A stretch of 64,000 nucleotides of DNA from an uncultured Lachnospiraceae bacterium (GCA_948688495.1 CAPQSW010000002.1:1-64000), one strand, 5' to 3'; shown: positions 1 to 8,689, counted from the first letter of the stretch. Program-made: numbers and translations. The notes: generated by a model not told the origin, from the letters alone.

Positions 1-331
1 GGCGCACATTCAGTCATCTTTTAACAATACAATTGTAACGATTACAGATGCTGAAGGAAATGCTTTATCATGGGCAAGTGCAGGCGGTCTTGGTTTTAGA
101 GGTTCAAGGAAATCTACTCCATATGCTGCACAGATGGCGGCAGAGACTGCAACAAAAGCAGCTCTTGTTCATGGTTTGAAAACAGTAGACGTTATGGTAA
201 AGGGACCTGGTTCGGGACGTGAAGCAGCAATTCGTGCGCTTCAGGCATGTGGCCTTGAAGTAACCAGCATCAAAGACGTTACTCCGGTACCTCACAACGG
301 ATGTCGTCCACCAAAACGCAGAAGAGTCTAA
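1..331 (+). CDS. rpsK: 30S ribosomal protein S11 (3' part)
   Basis: C-terminal part of ribosomal protein S11, which binds 16S rRNA on the platform of the 30S subunit. The reading frame is open from base 2 and starts mid-gene with AHIQSSFNNTIVTITD. It keeps the S11 signatures GADGFRGSRKSTPYAAQ-like and the basic tail NGCRPPKRRRV. The 5' end lies outside the window. It is the first visible gene of the alpha operon and is followed 19 bases later by rpsD, the usual order in Firmicutes. Identification is certain; only the length is incomplete. Confidence 0.96.
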   Translation, partial: AHIQSSFNNTIVTITDAEGNALSWASAGGLGFRGSRKSTPYAAQMAAETATKAALVHGLKTVDVMVKGPGSGREAAIRALQACGLEVTSIKDVTPVPHNGCRPPKRRRV

Positions 332-350
332 TTAGGAGGTATAGGTTAAG

Positions 351-944
351 ATGGCAGTAAATAGAGTTCCAGTTCTTAAGAGATGCAGATCTCTTGGTTT
401 AGACCCGGTTTATCTGGGAATAGATAAAAAGTCCAACAGACAGCTGAAAAGGGCAAATAGGAAAGTGTCTGAGTATGGACTTCAGTTGAGAGAAAAACAG
501 AAGGCAAAATTCATCTATGGCGTGTTAGAGAAACCTTTCCACAACTATTATCTGAAAGCGGACAGGATGAAGGGCATGACAGGTGAGAACCTGATGATCA
601 TTCTGGAAAGCAGATTGGATAATGTGGTATATCGTTTGGGTCTGGCAAGAACCAGAAAAGAGGCAAGACAGATTGTTGATCATAAGCATGTGCTGGTGAA
701 TGGCAAACAGGTAAAGATTCCGTCTTATCTGGTAAAGGCAGGAGATACCATTGAAATTAAAGAGAAATGCAAAGGCTCTCAGAGATATAAAGATATTCTT
801 GAGGTGACTGGCGGAAGATTGACACCAGAATGGTTAGAAGTTGACCAGGAGAATCTGAAAGGCAGCGTGAAGGAACTGCCGAGCAGAGAAGCTATTGATG
901 TTCCGGTTGATGAAATGCTTATCGTCGAGTTATATTCTAAATAA
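351..944 (+). CDS. rpsD: 30S ribosomal protein S4
   Basis: Ribosomal protein S4, 197 residues, a primary 16S rRNA binding protein that nucleates assembly of the 30S body. The N-terminal domain (about 1-90) is followed by an S4 RNA-binding domain around residues 88-150 (RLDNVVYRLGLARTRKEARQ, then HKHVLVNGKQV). Zinc-binding cysteines are absent from the N-terminus, so this is a zinc-independent form. The ATG has AGGAGG about 10 bases upstream. In B. subtilis S4 represses its own gene; no comparable leader was looked for successfully here because rpsD sits inside the operon. Confidence 0.97.
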   Translation: MAVNRVPVLKRCRSLGLDPVYLGIDKKSNRQLKRANRKVSEYGLQLREKQKAKFIYGVLEKPFHNYYLKADRMKGMTGENLMIILESRLDNVVYRLGLARTRKEARQIVDHKHVLVNGKQVKIPSYLVKAGDTIEIKEKCKGSQRYKDILEVTGGRLTPEWLEVDQENLKGSVKELPSREAIDVPVDEMLIVELYSK

Positions 945-985
945 TAAGTGACAAGCAACGGTATCCGAAAAGGAGGGACTTTGTA

Positions 986-1945
986 GTGTTCGATTTTGAA
1001 AAACCGAAAATTGAAATTGCACAGATTTCAGAAGACAAAAAATATGGCCGATTTGTCGTAGAACCACTTGAAAGAGGCTATGGTACTACACTTGGCAATT
1101 CGTTAAGAAGGATTATGCTTTCTTCTTTGCCCGGTGCAGCAGTCAGCCAGGTGAAAATCGAAGGTGTCCTTCATGAATTCAGTTCTATTCCTGGTATCAA
1201 GGAAGATGTGACCGAAATTATCATGAACATTAAGAATCTGGCTTTGAAAAACACCAGCCCAACAAACGAGTCTAAAGTTGCTTATATTGAATTTGAGGGC
1301 GAGGGCGTAGTTACAGCTGCGGATATTCAAGTTGATCCGGACATTGAGATTATGAACCCGGATTTAGTGATTGCCCATTTGAATGGCGGGGCAGATTCCA
1401 GACTTTATATGGAACTGACCATCACGAAAGGCAGAGGCTATGTCAGCGCGGATAAGAACAAAGGTGAAGATGTCCCAATTGGCGTAATCGCAGTCGATTG
1501 TATTTACACTCCGATTGAACGTGTAAATCTTTCCATTGAGAATACCCGTGTGGGACAGATTACAGACTATGATAAACTTACGCTGGACGTATATACGAAC
1601 GGCACTTTAGAGCCGGATGAGGCAGTGAGTCTGGCAGCAAAAGTTTTAAGCGAGCATTTAAATCTATTTATTGATTTGTCCGAGAATGCAAAAACGGCAG
1701 AAGTTATGATTGAAAAAGAAGACAATGCCAAAGAAAAGGTTCTGGAAATGAATATTGATGAACTGGAATTGTCCGTTCGTTCTTACAATTGTCTCAAACG
1801 TGCAGGAATTAACACAGTAGAGGAATTGACAAACAGAACGCCGGAGGATATGATGAAGGTTCGGAATCTTGGGCGCAAATCATTAGAAGAAGTGTTGGCA
1901 AAATTAAAAGAATTAGGGTTACAGCTGAACCCTGGCGAGGAGTAA
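986..1945 (+). CDS. rpoA: RNA polymerase alpha subunit
   Basis: Alpha subunit of DNA-dependent RNA polymerase, 319 residues. The N-terminal assembly domain (about 1-230, with the signature GYGTTLGNSLRRIMLSSLPG near residue 32) dimerises and binds beta and beta'. A linker leads to the C-terminal helix-hairpin-helix domain (about 250-319, ELELSVRSYNCLKRAGI and GRKSLEEVLAKL) that contacts UP elements and activators. The start is a GTG preceded by AAGGAGGG with good spacing. The position between rpsD and rplQ is the conserved alpha-operon order. Confidence 0.97.
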   Translation: MFDFEKPKIEIAQISEDKKYGRFVVEPLERGYGTTLGNSLRRIMLSSLPGAAVSQVKIEGVLHEFSSIPGIKEDVTEIIMNIKNLALKNTSPTNESKVAYIEFEGEGVVTAADIQVDPDIEIMNPDLVIAHLNGGADSRLYMELTITKGRGYVSADKNKGEDVPIGVIAVDCIYTPIERVNLSIENTRVGQITDYDKLTLDVYTNGTLEPDEAVSLAAKVLSEHLNLFIDLSENAKTAEVMIEKEDNAKEKVLEMNIDELELSVRSYNCLKRAGINTVEELTNRTPEDMMKVRNLGRKSLEEVLAKLKELGLQLNPGEE

Positions 1946-1963
1946 TCCGGGACAGGGTGATAT

Positions 1964-1988
1964 CAAACGAACTGTTAATGTTCGTTTG
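1964..1988 (+). other. Hairpin in the rpoA-rplQ spacer
   Basis: A perfect 9-bp stem, 1964-1972 with 1980-1988, encloses a 7-base loop. It is flanked by a possible outer helix, 1953-1958 with 2000-2005. No T-run follows, so it is not an intrinsic terminator. It may be an RNA processing or control element in the unusually long 217-base leader of rplQ. Function is unknown. Confidence 0.45.
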
Positions 1989-2047
1989 GGTACCGCCTTA
2001 CCCTGGATGAAGAATAATTCTTATTAACTCATAGACGGCAGGGTTTG

Positions 2048-2128
2048 TAAGACCAAAAGGCAAAGCTCTGTATAACCGAAATGAGTGGAAGACAAATAAC
2101 AGTATTTGGTGAATAAGACCAAAAGGCA
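2048..2128 (+). repeat. 15-bp direct repeat upstream of rplQ
   Basis: The 15-mer TAAGACCAAAAGGCA occurs at 2048-2062 and exactly again at 2114-2128, 66 bases apart. Weaker similarity continues downstream of both copies (AAATG and GGA/GAC blocks), so this may be a decayed tandem duplication. The second copy leads into the Shine-Dalgarno and start of rplQ. Confidence 0.5.
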
Positions 2129-2162
2129 TCGCCGGATACTCCACAAATGGAGGACGAAAAGA

Positions 2163-2699
2163 ATGGCAAAGTATAGAAAATTAGGAAGAACTTCCGATCA
2201 GAGAAAGGCTTTGATTCGGAATCAGGTGACAGCACTGCTTTATCATGGCAAGATTGTTACCACAGAAGCTAAGGCAAAAGAAATCCGCAAAGTTGCGGAG
2301 GGACTCATTGCCCTGGGAATCAGAGAAAGAGATAATTATGAGGAAGTGACAGTAACGGCTAAGGTTCCTCGTAAGGATAAGGACGGCAAGAGGGTAAAGG
2401 AAGTTGTAGACGGCAAGAAAGTTACCGTATATGACGAAGTAGAGAAGACCATTAAGAAGGATCTTCCTTCCCGTTTACACGCAAGGCGTCAGATGAATAA
2501 GGTATTATACCCGGTAACATCTGTTCCGGCTGAAAATGCAGGAAAGAAGAAAAACACCAAGAAAGTTGACGTTGCAGCCAAGATATTTGACGAAATTGCT
2601 CCAAAATATGCAGGCCGTAATGGTGGATACACCAGAATTGTCAAAATTGGACAGCGCAAAGGTGATGGTGCTTTAGAGGTTCTTCTCGAGTTAGTTTAA
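2163..2699 (+). CDS. rplQ: 50S ribosomal protein L17
   Basis: Ribosomal protein L17, 178 residues from the ATG at 2163, which has GGAGGA about 10 bases upstream and gives the canonical N-terminus MAKYRKLGRTSDQRKAL. An upstream in-frame start at 2106 would add 19 basic residues not found in L17 and lacks a ribosome site, so it was not used. The protein is longer than the usual roughly 120 residues. A charged insertion (roughly residues 65-125, including VPRKDKDGKRVKEVVDGKK) splits the conserved fold, which resumes at GGYTRIVKIGQRKGDGA. Long L17 forms occur in clostridia. It is the last gene of the alpha operon. Confidence 0.95.
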   Translation: MAKYRKLGRTSDQRKALIRNQVTALLYHGKIVTTEAKAKEIRKVAEGLIALGIRERDNYEEVTVTAKVPRKDKDGKRVKEVVDGKKVTVYDEVEKTIKKDLPSRLHARRQMNKVLYPVTSVPAENAGKKKNTKKVDVAAKIFDEIAPKYAGRNGGYTRIVKIGQRKGDGALEVLLELV

Positions 2700-2723
2700 G
2701 AATCGAAATACGCAATGTAATTT

Positions 2724-2771
2724 TAGGTCACAGGAAAGAATATTTGAAATGTATTTTTTTCCTGTGACCTA
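2724..2771 (+). terminator. Large inverted repeat after rplQ
   Basis: Perfect 14-bp arms, 2724-2737 and 2758-2771, enclose a 20-base loop rich in T at its 3' side. The hairpin ends the alpha operon and lies just ahead of the symporter gene. The T-run is inside the loop rather than after the stem, so termination is plausible but not textbook. An attenuator or RNA-stability element is an alternative. Confidence 0.55.
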
Positions 2772-2795
2772 CTTTATGGAAGGAGAAAATAATTT

Positions 2796-4337
2796 ATGAG
2801 TACAGCATCCATTTGTATCTTAATTACAATTGTAGTTTATCTCATTGGTATGTTGACTGTCGGGTTTCATTTTGCCAGGAAAAATGAGTCTACCTCAGAT
2901 TTTTATCTGGGAGGACGTAAGCTGGGACCGTTGGTAACAGCAATGAGCGCGGAGGCGTCTGATATGTCAGGCTACTTGTTAATGGGATTGCCTGGATTGG
3001 CTTATCTGTCGGGTGTTGCGGATGTGGGCTGGACGATTGTAGGTCTGGCAGCGGGTACATATCTGAACTGGCTGTTTACGGCAAGGCGTCTGCGACGTTA
3101 TACACAGATTACGGGATCCATTACACTTCCACAGTTTTTTTCTAACCGTTTTCATGATAAGAAGAATATTCTGACGGTTATCGCCGCGCTTATTATAATC
3201 ATATTTTTTGTGCCATATACAGCTTCCGGTTTTGCGGCTTGTGGAAAGCTATTTTCTTCCCTGTTCGGGGCAGACTATATGACAGCAATGATTATTTCTG
3301 CAATTGTTATTGTGGGGTATACGGCGGCAGGCGGTTTCCTTGCGGCTTCCACGACTGATTTTATACAAAGTATTATTATGACGATTGCGATTGTCGTTGT
3401 CATGGTATTTGCTACTGTTTCAGCAGGCGGAATTGGTGCGGTTGTGGAGAATGCTAAGGCATTGCCGGGTTATTTGTCTGTTACCAGTACTTATGCAGCA
3501 GATACAGTTTCTGCACAGCCTTATGGATTCTTAAAAATTATATCTACTTGTGCATGGGGATTCGGATATTTCGGAATGCCGCATATCCTGCTCCGCTTTA
3601 TGGCAATTGAGGACGAGAACAAATTGAAACTGTCCCGCCGTGTGGCTTCTATCTGGGTGGTTATCGCTATGGCTATGGCAGTATGTATTGGTATCATAGG
3701 AAATGCACTGAGTGAACAGGGAATCATTGCTTCTCTGGCAGGAAGTGATACGGAGACTGTAATCGTTCGTATTGCAGGCTTCCTGTCGAGCTTTGGGATT
3801 CTCCCGGCGTTGATGGCAGGGATCATTTTGGCGGGGATTCTGGCAAGTACCATGTCCACGGCAGATTCCCAGCTTTTGGCAGCATCTTCCAGTGTGTCAC
3901 AGAATATCCTGCAGGATACCATGCGTTTGAATCTGTCTCCCAAGACAAGTATGCTGATTGCACGTGGAACAGTTGTTATCATTGCGATACTTGGCGTGGT
4001 AATTGCAAGAGACCCAAACAGTTCTGTGTTTGGAATTGTATCTTTTGCCTGGGCAGGATTCGGCGCTGCATTTGGTCCTGTGATTATCTGCTCTCTGTTC
4101 TGGAAACGCACTACATTGCCCGGAGCAATTGTCGGAATGGTTGCAGGCGGAGCGACAGTATTTGTATGGAAGTACCTGATTGCGCCTATGGGCGGTGCAT
4201 TTGCAATTTATGAACTGCTGCCTGCATTTCTTGTTGGAATTGCAGCTATTATTGTTGTAAGTTTGCTGACGAAAGAACCAAGCAAAGAGATTATGGCAGA
4301 GTTTGAAGAAGCAAAAGCGAATCATGTAATCAGATAG
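2796..4337 (+). CDS. putP: Sodium/proline symporter, SSS family
   Basis: Integral membrane transporter of the solute:sodium symporter family, 513 residues, the usual PutP length with about 13 hydrophobic segments. It would import proline with sodium for nutrition or osmotic protection. Family marks visible are GGRKLGPLVTAMSAEASDMS and YLLMGLPG near residues 40-70 and a sodium-site region TMSTADSQLLAASS near residue 355. The ATG has GGAAGGAG upstream. It stands between two hairpins and appears to be its own unit. The PutP call over other SSS members (pantothenate, glucose) rests on the ASDMSG-LLMGLPG signature, and the substrate is inferred. Confidence 0.88.
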   Translation: MSTASICILITIVVYLIGMLTVGFHFARKNESTSDFYLGGRKLGPLVTAMSAEASDMSGYLLMGLPGLAYLSGVADVGWTIVGLAAGTYLNWLFTARRLRRYTQITGSITLPQFFSNRFHDKKNILTVIAALIIIIFFVPYTASGFAACGKLFSSLFGADYMTAMIISAIVIVGYTAAGGFLAASTTDFIQSIIMTIAIVVVMVFATVSAGGIGAVVENAKALPGYLSVTSTYAADTVSAQPYGFLKIISTCAWGFGYFGMPHILLRFMAIEDENKLKLSRRVASIWVVIAMAMAVCIGIIGNALSEQGIIASLAGSDTETVIVRIAGFLSSFGILPALMAGIILAGILASTMSTADSQLLAASSSVSQNILQDTMRLNLSPKTSMLIARGTVVIIAILGVVIARDPNSSVFGIVSFAWAGFGAAFGPVIICSLFWKRTTLPGAIVGMVAGGATVFVWKYLIAPMGGAFAIYELLPAFLVGIAAIIVVSLLTKEPSKEIMAEFEEAKANHVIR

Positions 4338-4384
4338 AGGGCAATATTATCTGGATGATATTACGAGAATATGGGAGAAGACAA

Positions 4385-5776
4385 ATGGAAAAAAGTTCAG
4401 CGAAAATATTATTTTATAATGAAAATTCGGACAGCATTGTGGCATCGGCTGGGAGAATTTCTACGACGCAGGGCAGTGCTGTCGAAATATATGAAAAGTC
4501 CTGTGAAAAGGACAAGTCCCAAAATACTAATTTAATTAAAAAAATAATATCATCTGGCCATACATCTGTATTGGAACATGTATTTTTTAATCTGGCATTT
4601 AATAATGTGTCTGTGTTCGTGGAACAATTTATCATTGAATTCAGGCTGGCGTCCTTTACCGTAAAGTCCAGAAGGTATGTGGACTTCGGGAATATGGGTT
4701 ATGTCAGTCCTGAATTTGATCAATATGGAGAAAATTCCAGGCACATGGAAGAAATTTACCACAGGCACATGGAATTTTTGTTTAAAGAATATAATAGCCT
4801 TTTGGAGCAGGGGATTCCCAAAGAAGATGCCAGGTTTGTCCTGCCATATTCATTCCGCAGTAATTTTTATTGTACGGTGAATGCCAGGGAATTTATTAAG
4901 ATTGTGAATGAGATGGTCTGGGGCAGAGGAAAGGAATACCCGGAAATTGTATCGCTTGGAGAGTCCCTGATCAAACAGTGTGAAGATAAAATATCCTTTC
5001 TGGATTTTGGATATGGTTTTGAGGGCAGGAAAAAACGCGATATAAAATCGATGATTGAAACCAGGCATGAGGCTGCGAAAACATGTAAGGAAGATGGACT
5101 AGCCGTTCTGTTAAATTCCACAGACAATCCAGAGGAAGTAATATGCAGGGCCGCACTTTTAGCAGCGGGAATGGATGGTTTTGCATGTGAGCAAGTAAAG
5201 GAACCTCGTATTCAGAAAGAGATCATACAGGATATTTTATTTAGTCCGCGAAAGCGGGAACTGGAGCAGGCAGGCTTTACGATTCTATTCCAGCGGATTT
5301 CCCTAGCCGGGATTACGCATCTGGTTCGACATAGGATGCAGTCGATTGTGATACCGAAATATATTGACACATGTGATTTTGGCAAATACATTATGCCGCC
5401 AAGTATTGTGGAAGCCGGCTTGCAGGAAACATATGAGAATGTCTTTCGTGAATCTGAAAAGGTGATGGATGAATTGAGGAAAGAGGGACTTCCCAGATGT
5501 GATGAGGTTTACCTGCTGTTGAGCGGATTGACAGTTCCGGTCATGACAACAATGAATGCGAATGAATTATTTACCTTTATCCGCCTGCGGACTTGTAATC
5601 GGGCGCAATGGGAGATTGCGGATAATGCGAAGGAACTGTTGAAAATTTTAAGGGAGAAACATCCCATATTGTTTTCGCTTTATGGACCGACGTGTTACGT
5701 TACCGGGAACTGCCCGGAGGGCCAAATGTCGTGCGGGCAGATGGAGCAGGTAAATAATTTTTTTAAAAATTTTTAA
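4385..5776 (+). CDS. Tandem-domain FAD-dependent thymidylate synthase-like protein (ThyX family)
   Basis: A 463-residue protein with two ThyX-like halves. ThyX makes dTMP from dUMP using FAD and methylenetetrahydrofolate. The family motif is RHRxxSxNExSxR. The first half has EFRLASFTVKSRRY (near residue 90), keeping the third Arg, both Ser and the last Arg but losing the leading RH and the NE. The second half has RHRMQSIVIPKY (near residue 320), keeping RHR and the first Ser but losing the rest. The halves are thus complementary in what they retain. The ATG at 4385 is preferred over 4355 because GGGAG lies about 7 bases before it. Whether it is an active synthase is unclear; a diverged ThyX with another role is possible. 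Confidence 0.8.
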   Translation: MEKSSAKILFYNENSDSIVASAGRISTTQGSAVEIYEKSCEKDKSQNTNLIKKIISSGHTSVLEHVFFNLAFNNVSVFVEQFIIEFRLASFTVKSRRYVDFGNMGYVSPEFDQYGENSRHMEEIYHRHMEFLFKEYNSLLEQGIPKEDARFVLPYSFRSNFYCTVNAREFIKIVNEMVWGRGKEYPEIVSLGESLIKQCEDKISFLDFGYGFEGRKKRDIKSMIETRHEAAKTCKEDGLAVLLNSTDNPEEVICRAALLAAGMDGFACEQVKEPRIQKEIIQDILFSPRKRELEQAGFTILFQRISLAGITHLVRHRMQSIVIPKYIDTCDFGKYIMPPSIVEAGLQETYENVFRESEKVMDELRKEGLPRCDEVYLLLSGLTVPVMTTMNANELFTFIRLRTCNRAQWEIADNAKELLKILREKHPILFSLYGPTCYVTGNCPEGQMSCGQMEQVNNFFKNF

Positions 5777-5788
5777 AATGTTTGAAAT

Positions 5789-5843
5789 AAAAGTACCTCC
5801 TTGTGCATTTACTGTTTATCAATAAAATAAAGGAGGTACTTTT
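5789..5843 (+). terminator. Terminator-like inverted repeat after the ThyX-like gene
   Basis: Perfect 14-bp arms (AAAAGTACCTCCTT at 5789-5802 and its complement at 5830-5843) enclose a 27-base loop. The 3' arm ends in TTTT. The right arm contains an AGGAGG that imitates a Shine-Dalgarno but has no start codon at a usable distance. Confidence 0.6.
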
Positions 5844-6038
5844 CAAAAGAAGGGGAATCAGCAGAATTTAGGCGGCACAGACAGCACGCAACAGCCGGAA
5901 GCTATACCGCCGTCGGAGACAGAGCAGCCAAAATTTGGCGATATATTCCTGCAATGCAACACCTCCTTAGAAAAAGAAAGCCAGGCTTTTCAATATTATT
6001 TGATAAAGCCAGGCTTTCTTTTGATATGTAATGTTTAA
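5826..6038 (+). pseudogene. Possible coding remnant with no start codon
   Basis: An open frame from 5826 to the TAA at 6036-6038 reads like real protein in its first part (TDSTQQPEAIPPSETEQPKF, then GDIFLQCNT). It has no ATG, GTG or TTG that could start it, and it runs through a terminator hairpin. It may be the tail of a lost gene. The alternative is chance: the segment is short, and the opposite strand also has a short open frame behind AGGAGGTG. No family is recognised. Confidence 0.25.
5972..6022 (-). terminator. Terminator of the NlpC/P60 gene
   Basis: Two 18-base arms, 5972-5989 and 6005-6022, pair with one central mismatch around a 15-base loop. Each arm contains its own near-palindrome AAAGCCAGGCTTT. 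Read on the minus strand the stem ends in CTTTCTTTTT, a standard intrinsic terminator about 15 bases past the stop codon. The A/T-rich flanks suggest it works in both directions. Confidence 0.8.
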
Positions 6039-8537
6039 TTATCTTACTGGCCGCGCAATCATAACAATGTTACCCTCCGGGTAATATTCACGCAGAGGTT
6101 TTTCCAGCCGGTAACCGCCTCCGAAGTACATGGAGACATGGTAGATGTTCTTATATCTTCCGTTGTAGCCTCCGCCGAAAAAGATCAAATCTCCCGGTAG
6201 GAGCTGCGAGGAGTTCAGACCCCGGTACGCGATTACTTTTCCATGACGCTCCAAGTAGGATGCCATAGAGGCTGCAGTAGGCGCCCAGGAGGGTATGCCG
6301 CCCAAAAGTCCGGTGTCACAGCCATAGGAACGGAATACAAGGGAGCTGCAGTCGTAATAGCCATTGCTCATACGTCTTGCCTGGCTGTAGCTGGAACTGT
6401 ACATAATGCTATATCCAATATTGCAGGCATCGACTGCGCGCTGGGGAGCTACGTTAACCTGGAAAGTAAAGGCAATGCCGTCTGCAATAACACTAATATT
6501 GGCATTCCCGTATTTATGGGCAGTCACGACGCCCGATTTGCTTACTGTGGCTACGGACTTCTTTCTGGAACGGTAAATAATCTTACTCTGGGAAGATACC
6601 CCGGACAACCTGATACGGCTTGTTCCGTTCGGAGCCAGCACAACATAAGAGGATGCCAGGCTGGGGTTGGTAACAATGATGGTATGCTTTATGGTTTTCC
6701 CGTCTACATTGATCGTTACTGTAGTTGTTCCAGTCGTATTTCCAGCGGTTACAGTACCGTCAGGGTTAATGGAAACAGGCGATTTCTTTTTCAGTTTCCA
6801 TGTAATGTCACTGTAGGAGGTAAGCCCCTGCAGGGCAACTTTCTGGGAATGCCCTAAGGATAAAACTGTGCGCTTATAAACCGTCTGTGGATGAGAGACC
6901 TTTAATTGGGTCGCATATTCTTTGGAAGTATCATCTGAATAGCTGACAGTAGCTGTAATTTTTACAGAGCCGGATTTGCGGCCTTTTACCTTACCTGATT
7001 TGTGTCCTACAGATGCCACTTTGGGGTTAGAGGATTTCCAGGAAATACTCTTAACTTTAGCGTCGGATTTATTGATATGCTTTAAGGTAAGGGTCTTGGT
7101 TGTACCGGTTGCAATAGCGGTTTGTTGTTGGACAATGCCGGAATCGATAACCGTAATCTTGCAGGATCTCTTACAGGTGGCATACATTCCATCCTGGTAT
7201 ACGGTGTAATATGCATTTAAAGTGGTCTTTCCAGCTTCACGCGCAGTAATTTTGCAGCTATTTCCGGAAGAACTAAGCTTTGCAATAGACGGATCGGACA
7301 GTTCATAGGATATATCACCGTCAGCGGGAACATTGGACATATAGAGAGTCATGTTGCTCCCCTTCATCAATATCTGCGAGGAATGGTTAAGTTTATAATT
7401 GTTCCTGAGTACAGTAACTTCACAGGAATCCTCGGCGCCGGGCACGGATGCCGTGATAGTGGCCGTCCCCGAGCGAATACCCTTAAGTGTCCCATCTTTG
7501 GAAACTTTTGCCACTTTCGGATTGGAAGTGCGGTAGGAAACATCCGAGGATGGATGGGCAGATATCTTTAGGTCGCAATTATTTTCGGCAAAGACCAGAT
7601 ATTTTTTCACAGGCAACTTGACCGATGGATTTTTCACAGTGACCTTACAGGATTTTTTTATTCCGTGGCAGGAAGCTGTAATGGTAACGGTTCCTGTCTT
7701 TTTGGGCGTTATTTTACCCTTCGCACTGACGACTGCAATTTTTTGGTTGGAAGATTTCCAGGTAACGCTTCCTTTTGGTTTGACGGTTGCCTTTAATTTG
7801 TAAGGATTTTTTAAGTAAATTGTTTTACTGGAAGATAAATGCAGGGAAGGCGCCTTAACGGTAACGTTACAGGATGCAGACACGCCGTTTGCCGATGCTG
7901 TAATTTTAGCGGAACCAGCCTTTTTGGCTGAAAGCTTACCATTGGCATCAACAGATGCAATAGCAGTGTTGGAGGAGTGCCAGGCAACCTTACCAGATGG
8001 GGCCGTCTCAGCCGTCAATTGCGCCGTCTGGGTGGTATATAAAGAGAGTTTCTTCTTATTTAAAGAAATCGTATTTGCTACGGTAATTGTACAGGAAACT
8101 GCAGCTGTATATGTATGGTCCTCCGTATGAAGGACTGCCGTAGCGGTAATTCTGGCTGTACCCATTTTCACAGCAGTTACAAGCCCCTGGGGAGATACAG
8201 AAGCAATATCCGCATGCTCAGAAGACCATGTTATCTGAGGAAGATTCGCTGCTGTTTCATTTTCATGACCGGAAGTGGATGCTGATAATTGAAGTGTGTC
8301 CCCGGCTGAAAGGCTGGCGCTGTACTGGTTTAGTGTGATATCCAAAATGGATTCATCCTGTATAGGTGTCTCCTGCTGTACAGGCAAATTATCCCCCTGT
8401 ACAGATGTCTCCTCCTGTATGCCAGATTCTATTGTCTGGCCCGGAGTAGACGAAAGTTCAGCTGCTTGCGAAATAAGAGGTGTTTCTAGTATCAGCAGAC
8501 AGCTAAGGGCAAAGGTAATCAGTTTCTGGATTTTCAT
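6039..8537 (-). CDS. Secreted NlpC/P60 hydrolase with eight bacterial Ig-like repeats
   Basis: An 832-residue exported protein. A signal peptide (about 1-27, ending in ISQA) is followed by about eight Big_2-type Ig-like repeats of 75-90 residues, each with the pattern W(K/H)SSN..IA.V...GK(L/V)..K.(S/T)G...ITA. The last 120 residues form an NlpC/P60 cysteine peptidase domain with YYDCSSLVF (Cys about 730) and YHVSMYFG (His about 800). Members cleave peptidoglycan stem peptides, and the repeats probably place the enzyme in the wall. The start has AGGAGG 8 bases upstream. It is monocistronic with its own promoter and terminator. The exact bond cut is not predictable. Confidence 0.88.
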   Translation of the reverse strand: MKIQKLITFALSCLLILETPLISQAAELSSTPGQTIESGIQEETSVQGDNLPVQQETPIQDESILDITLNQYSASLSAGDTLQLSASTSGHENETAANLPQITWSSEHADIASVSPQGLVTAVKMGTARITATAVLHTEDHTYTAAVSCTITVANTISLNKKKLSLYTTQTAQLTAETAPSGKVAWHSSNTAIASVDANGKLSAKKAGSAKITASANGVSASCNVTVKAPSLHLSSSKTIYLKNPYKLKATVKPKGSVTWKSSNQKIAVVSAKGKITPKKTGTVTITASCHGIKKSCKVTVKNPSVKLPVKKYLVFAENNCDLKISAHPSSDVSYRTSNPKVAKVSKDGTLKGIRSGTATITASVPGAEDSCEVTVLRNNYKLNHSSQILMKGSNMTLYMSNVPADGDISYELSDPSIAKLSSSGNSCKITAREAGKTTLNAYYTVYQDGMYATCKRSCKITVIDSGIVQQQTAIATGTTKTLTLKHINKSDAKVKSISWKSSNPKVASVGHKSGKVKGRKSGSVKITATVSYSDDTSKEYATQLKVSHPQTVYKRTVLSLGHSQKVALQGLTSYSDITWKLKKKSPVSINPDGTVTAGNTTGTTTVTINVDGKTIKHTIIVTNPSLASSYVVLAPNGTSRIRLSGVSSQSKIIYRSRKKSVATVSKSGVVTAHKYGNANISVIADGIAFTFQVNVAPQRAVDACNIGYSIMYSSSYSQARRMSNGYYDCSSLVFRSYGCDTGLLGGIPSWAPTAASMASYLERHGKVIAYRGLNSSQLLPGDLIFFGGGYNGRYKNIYHVSMYFGGGYRLEKPLREYYPEGNIVMIARPVR

Positions 8538-8578
8538 TTGTAATGCCTCCTATGTAAATATAAACAAAATATAAATAT

Positions 8579-8607
8579 ATGATAATATCTTTGGGGGATA
8601 GATGCAA
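8579..8607 (-). promoter_or_regulatory. Candidate sigma-A promoter for the NlpC/P60 gene
   Basis: On the minus strand TTGCAT (8607-8602) and TATCAT (8584-8579) are separated by 17 bases, about 40 bases upstream of the start codon. The match is reasonable, but the region is AT-rich, so chance hits are likely. Confidence 0.45.
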
Positions 8608-8657
8608 GTAAAGAATAAAAATTGGAAATAATTTAACTGAAAAATAAATTTTTCAAC

Positions 8658-8686
8658 TTGCTTTTTTTATTTGATAATGATATATT
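8658..8686 (+). promoter_or_regulatory. Candidate sigma-A promoter of nrdDG
   Basis: TTGCTT at 8658-8663 and TATATT at 8681-8686 have a 17-base spacer. Transcription would start near 8692-8694, placing the downstream NrdR boxes across the start site where a repressor would block initiation. That geometry supports the call. Confidence 0.6.
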
Positions 8687-8689
8687 AGA

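Noticed and set aside
2106..2162. N-terminal extension of L17 from 2106
   Set aside because: It adds basic residues absent from L17 and lacks a ribosome site; MAKYRKLG at 2163 is the family N-terminus.
3521..4111. Long antisense open frames inside the symporter gene (196 and 142 codons)
   Set aside because: They mirror the coding frame of a clear transporter, have no ribosome site and no recognisable protein features.
6243..6857. 204-codon plus-strand frame inside the NlpC/P60 gene
   Set aside because: It is an antisense shadow of Ser/Thr/Lys-rich repeats; no start signal or promoter is seen.
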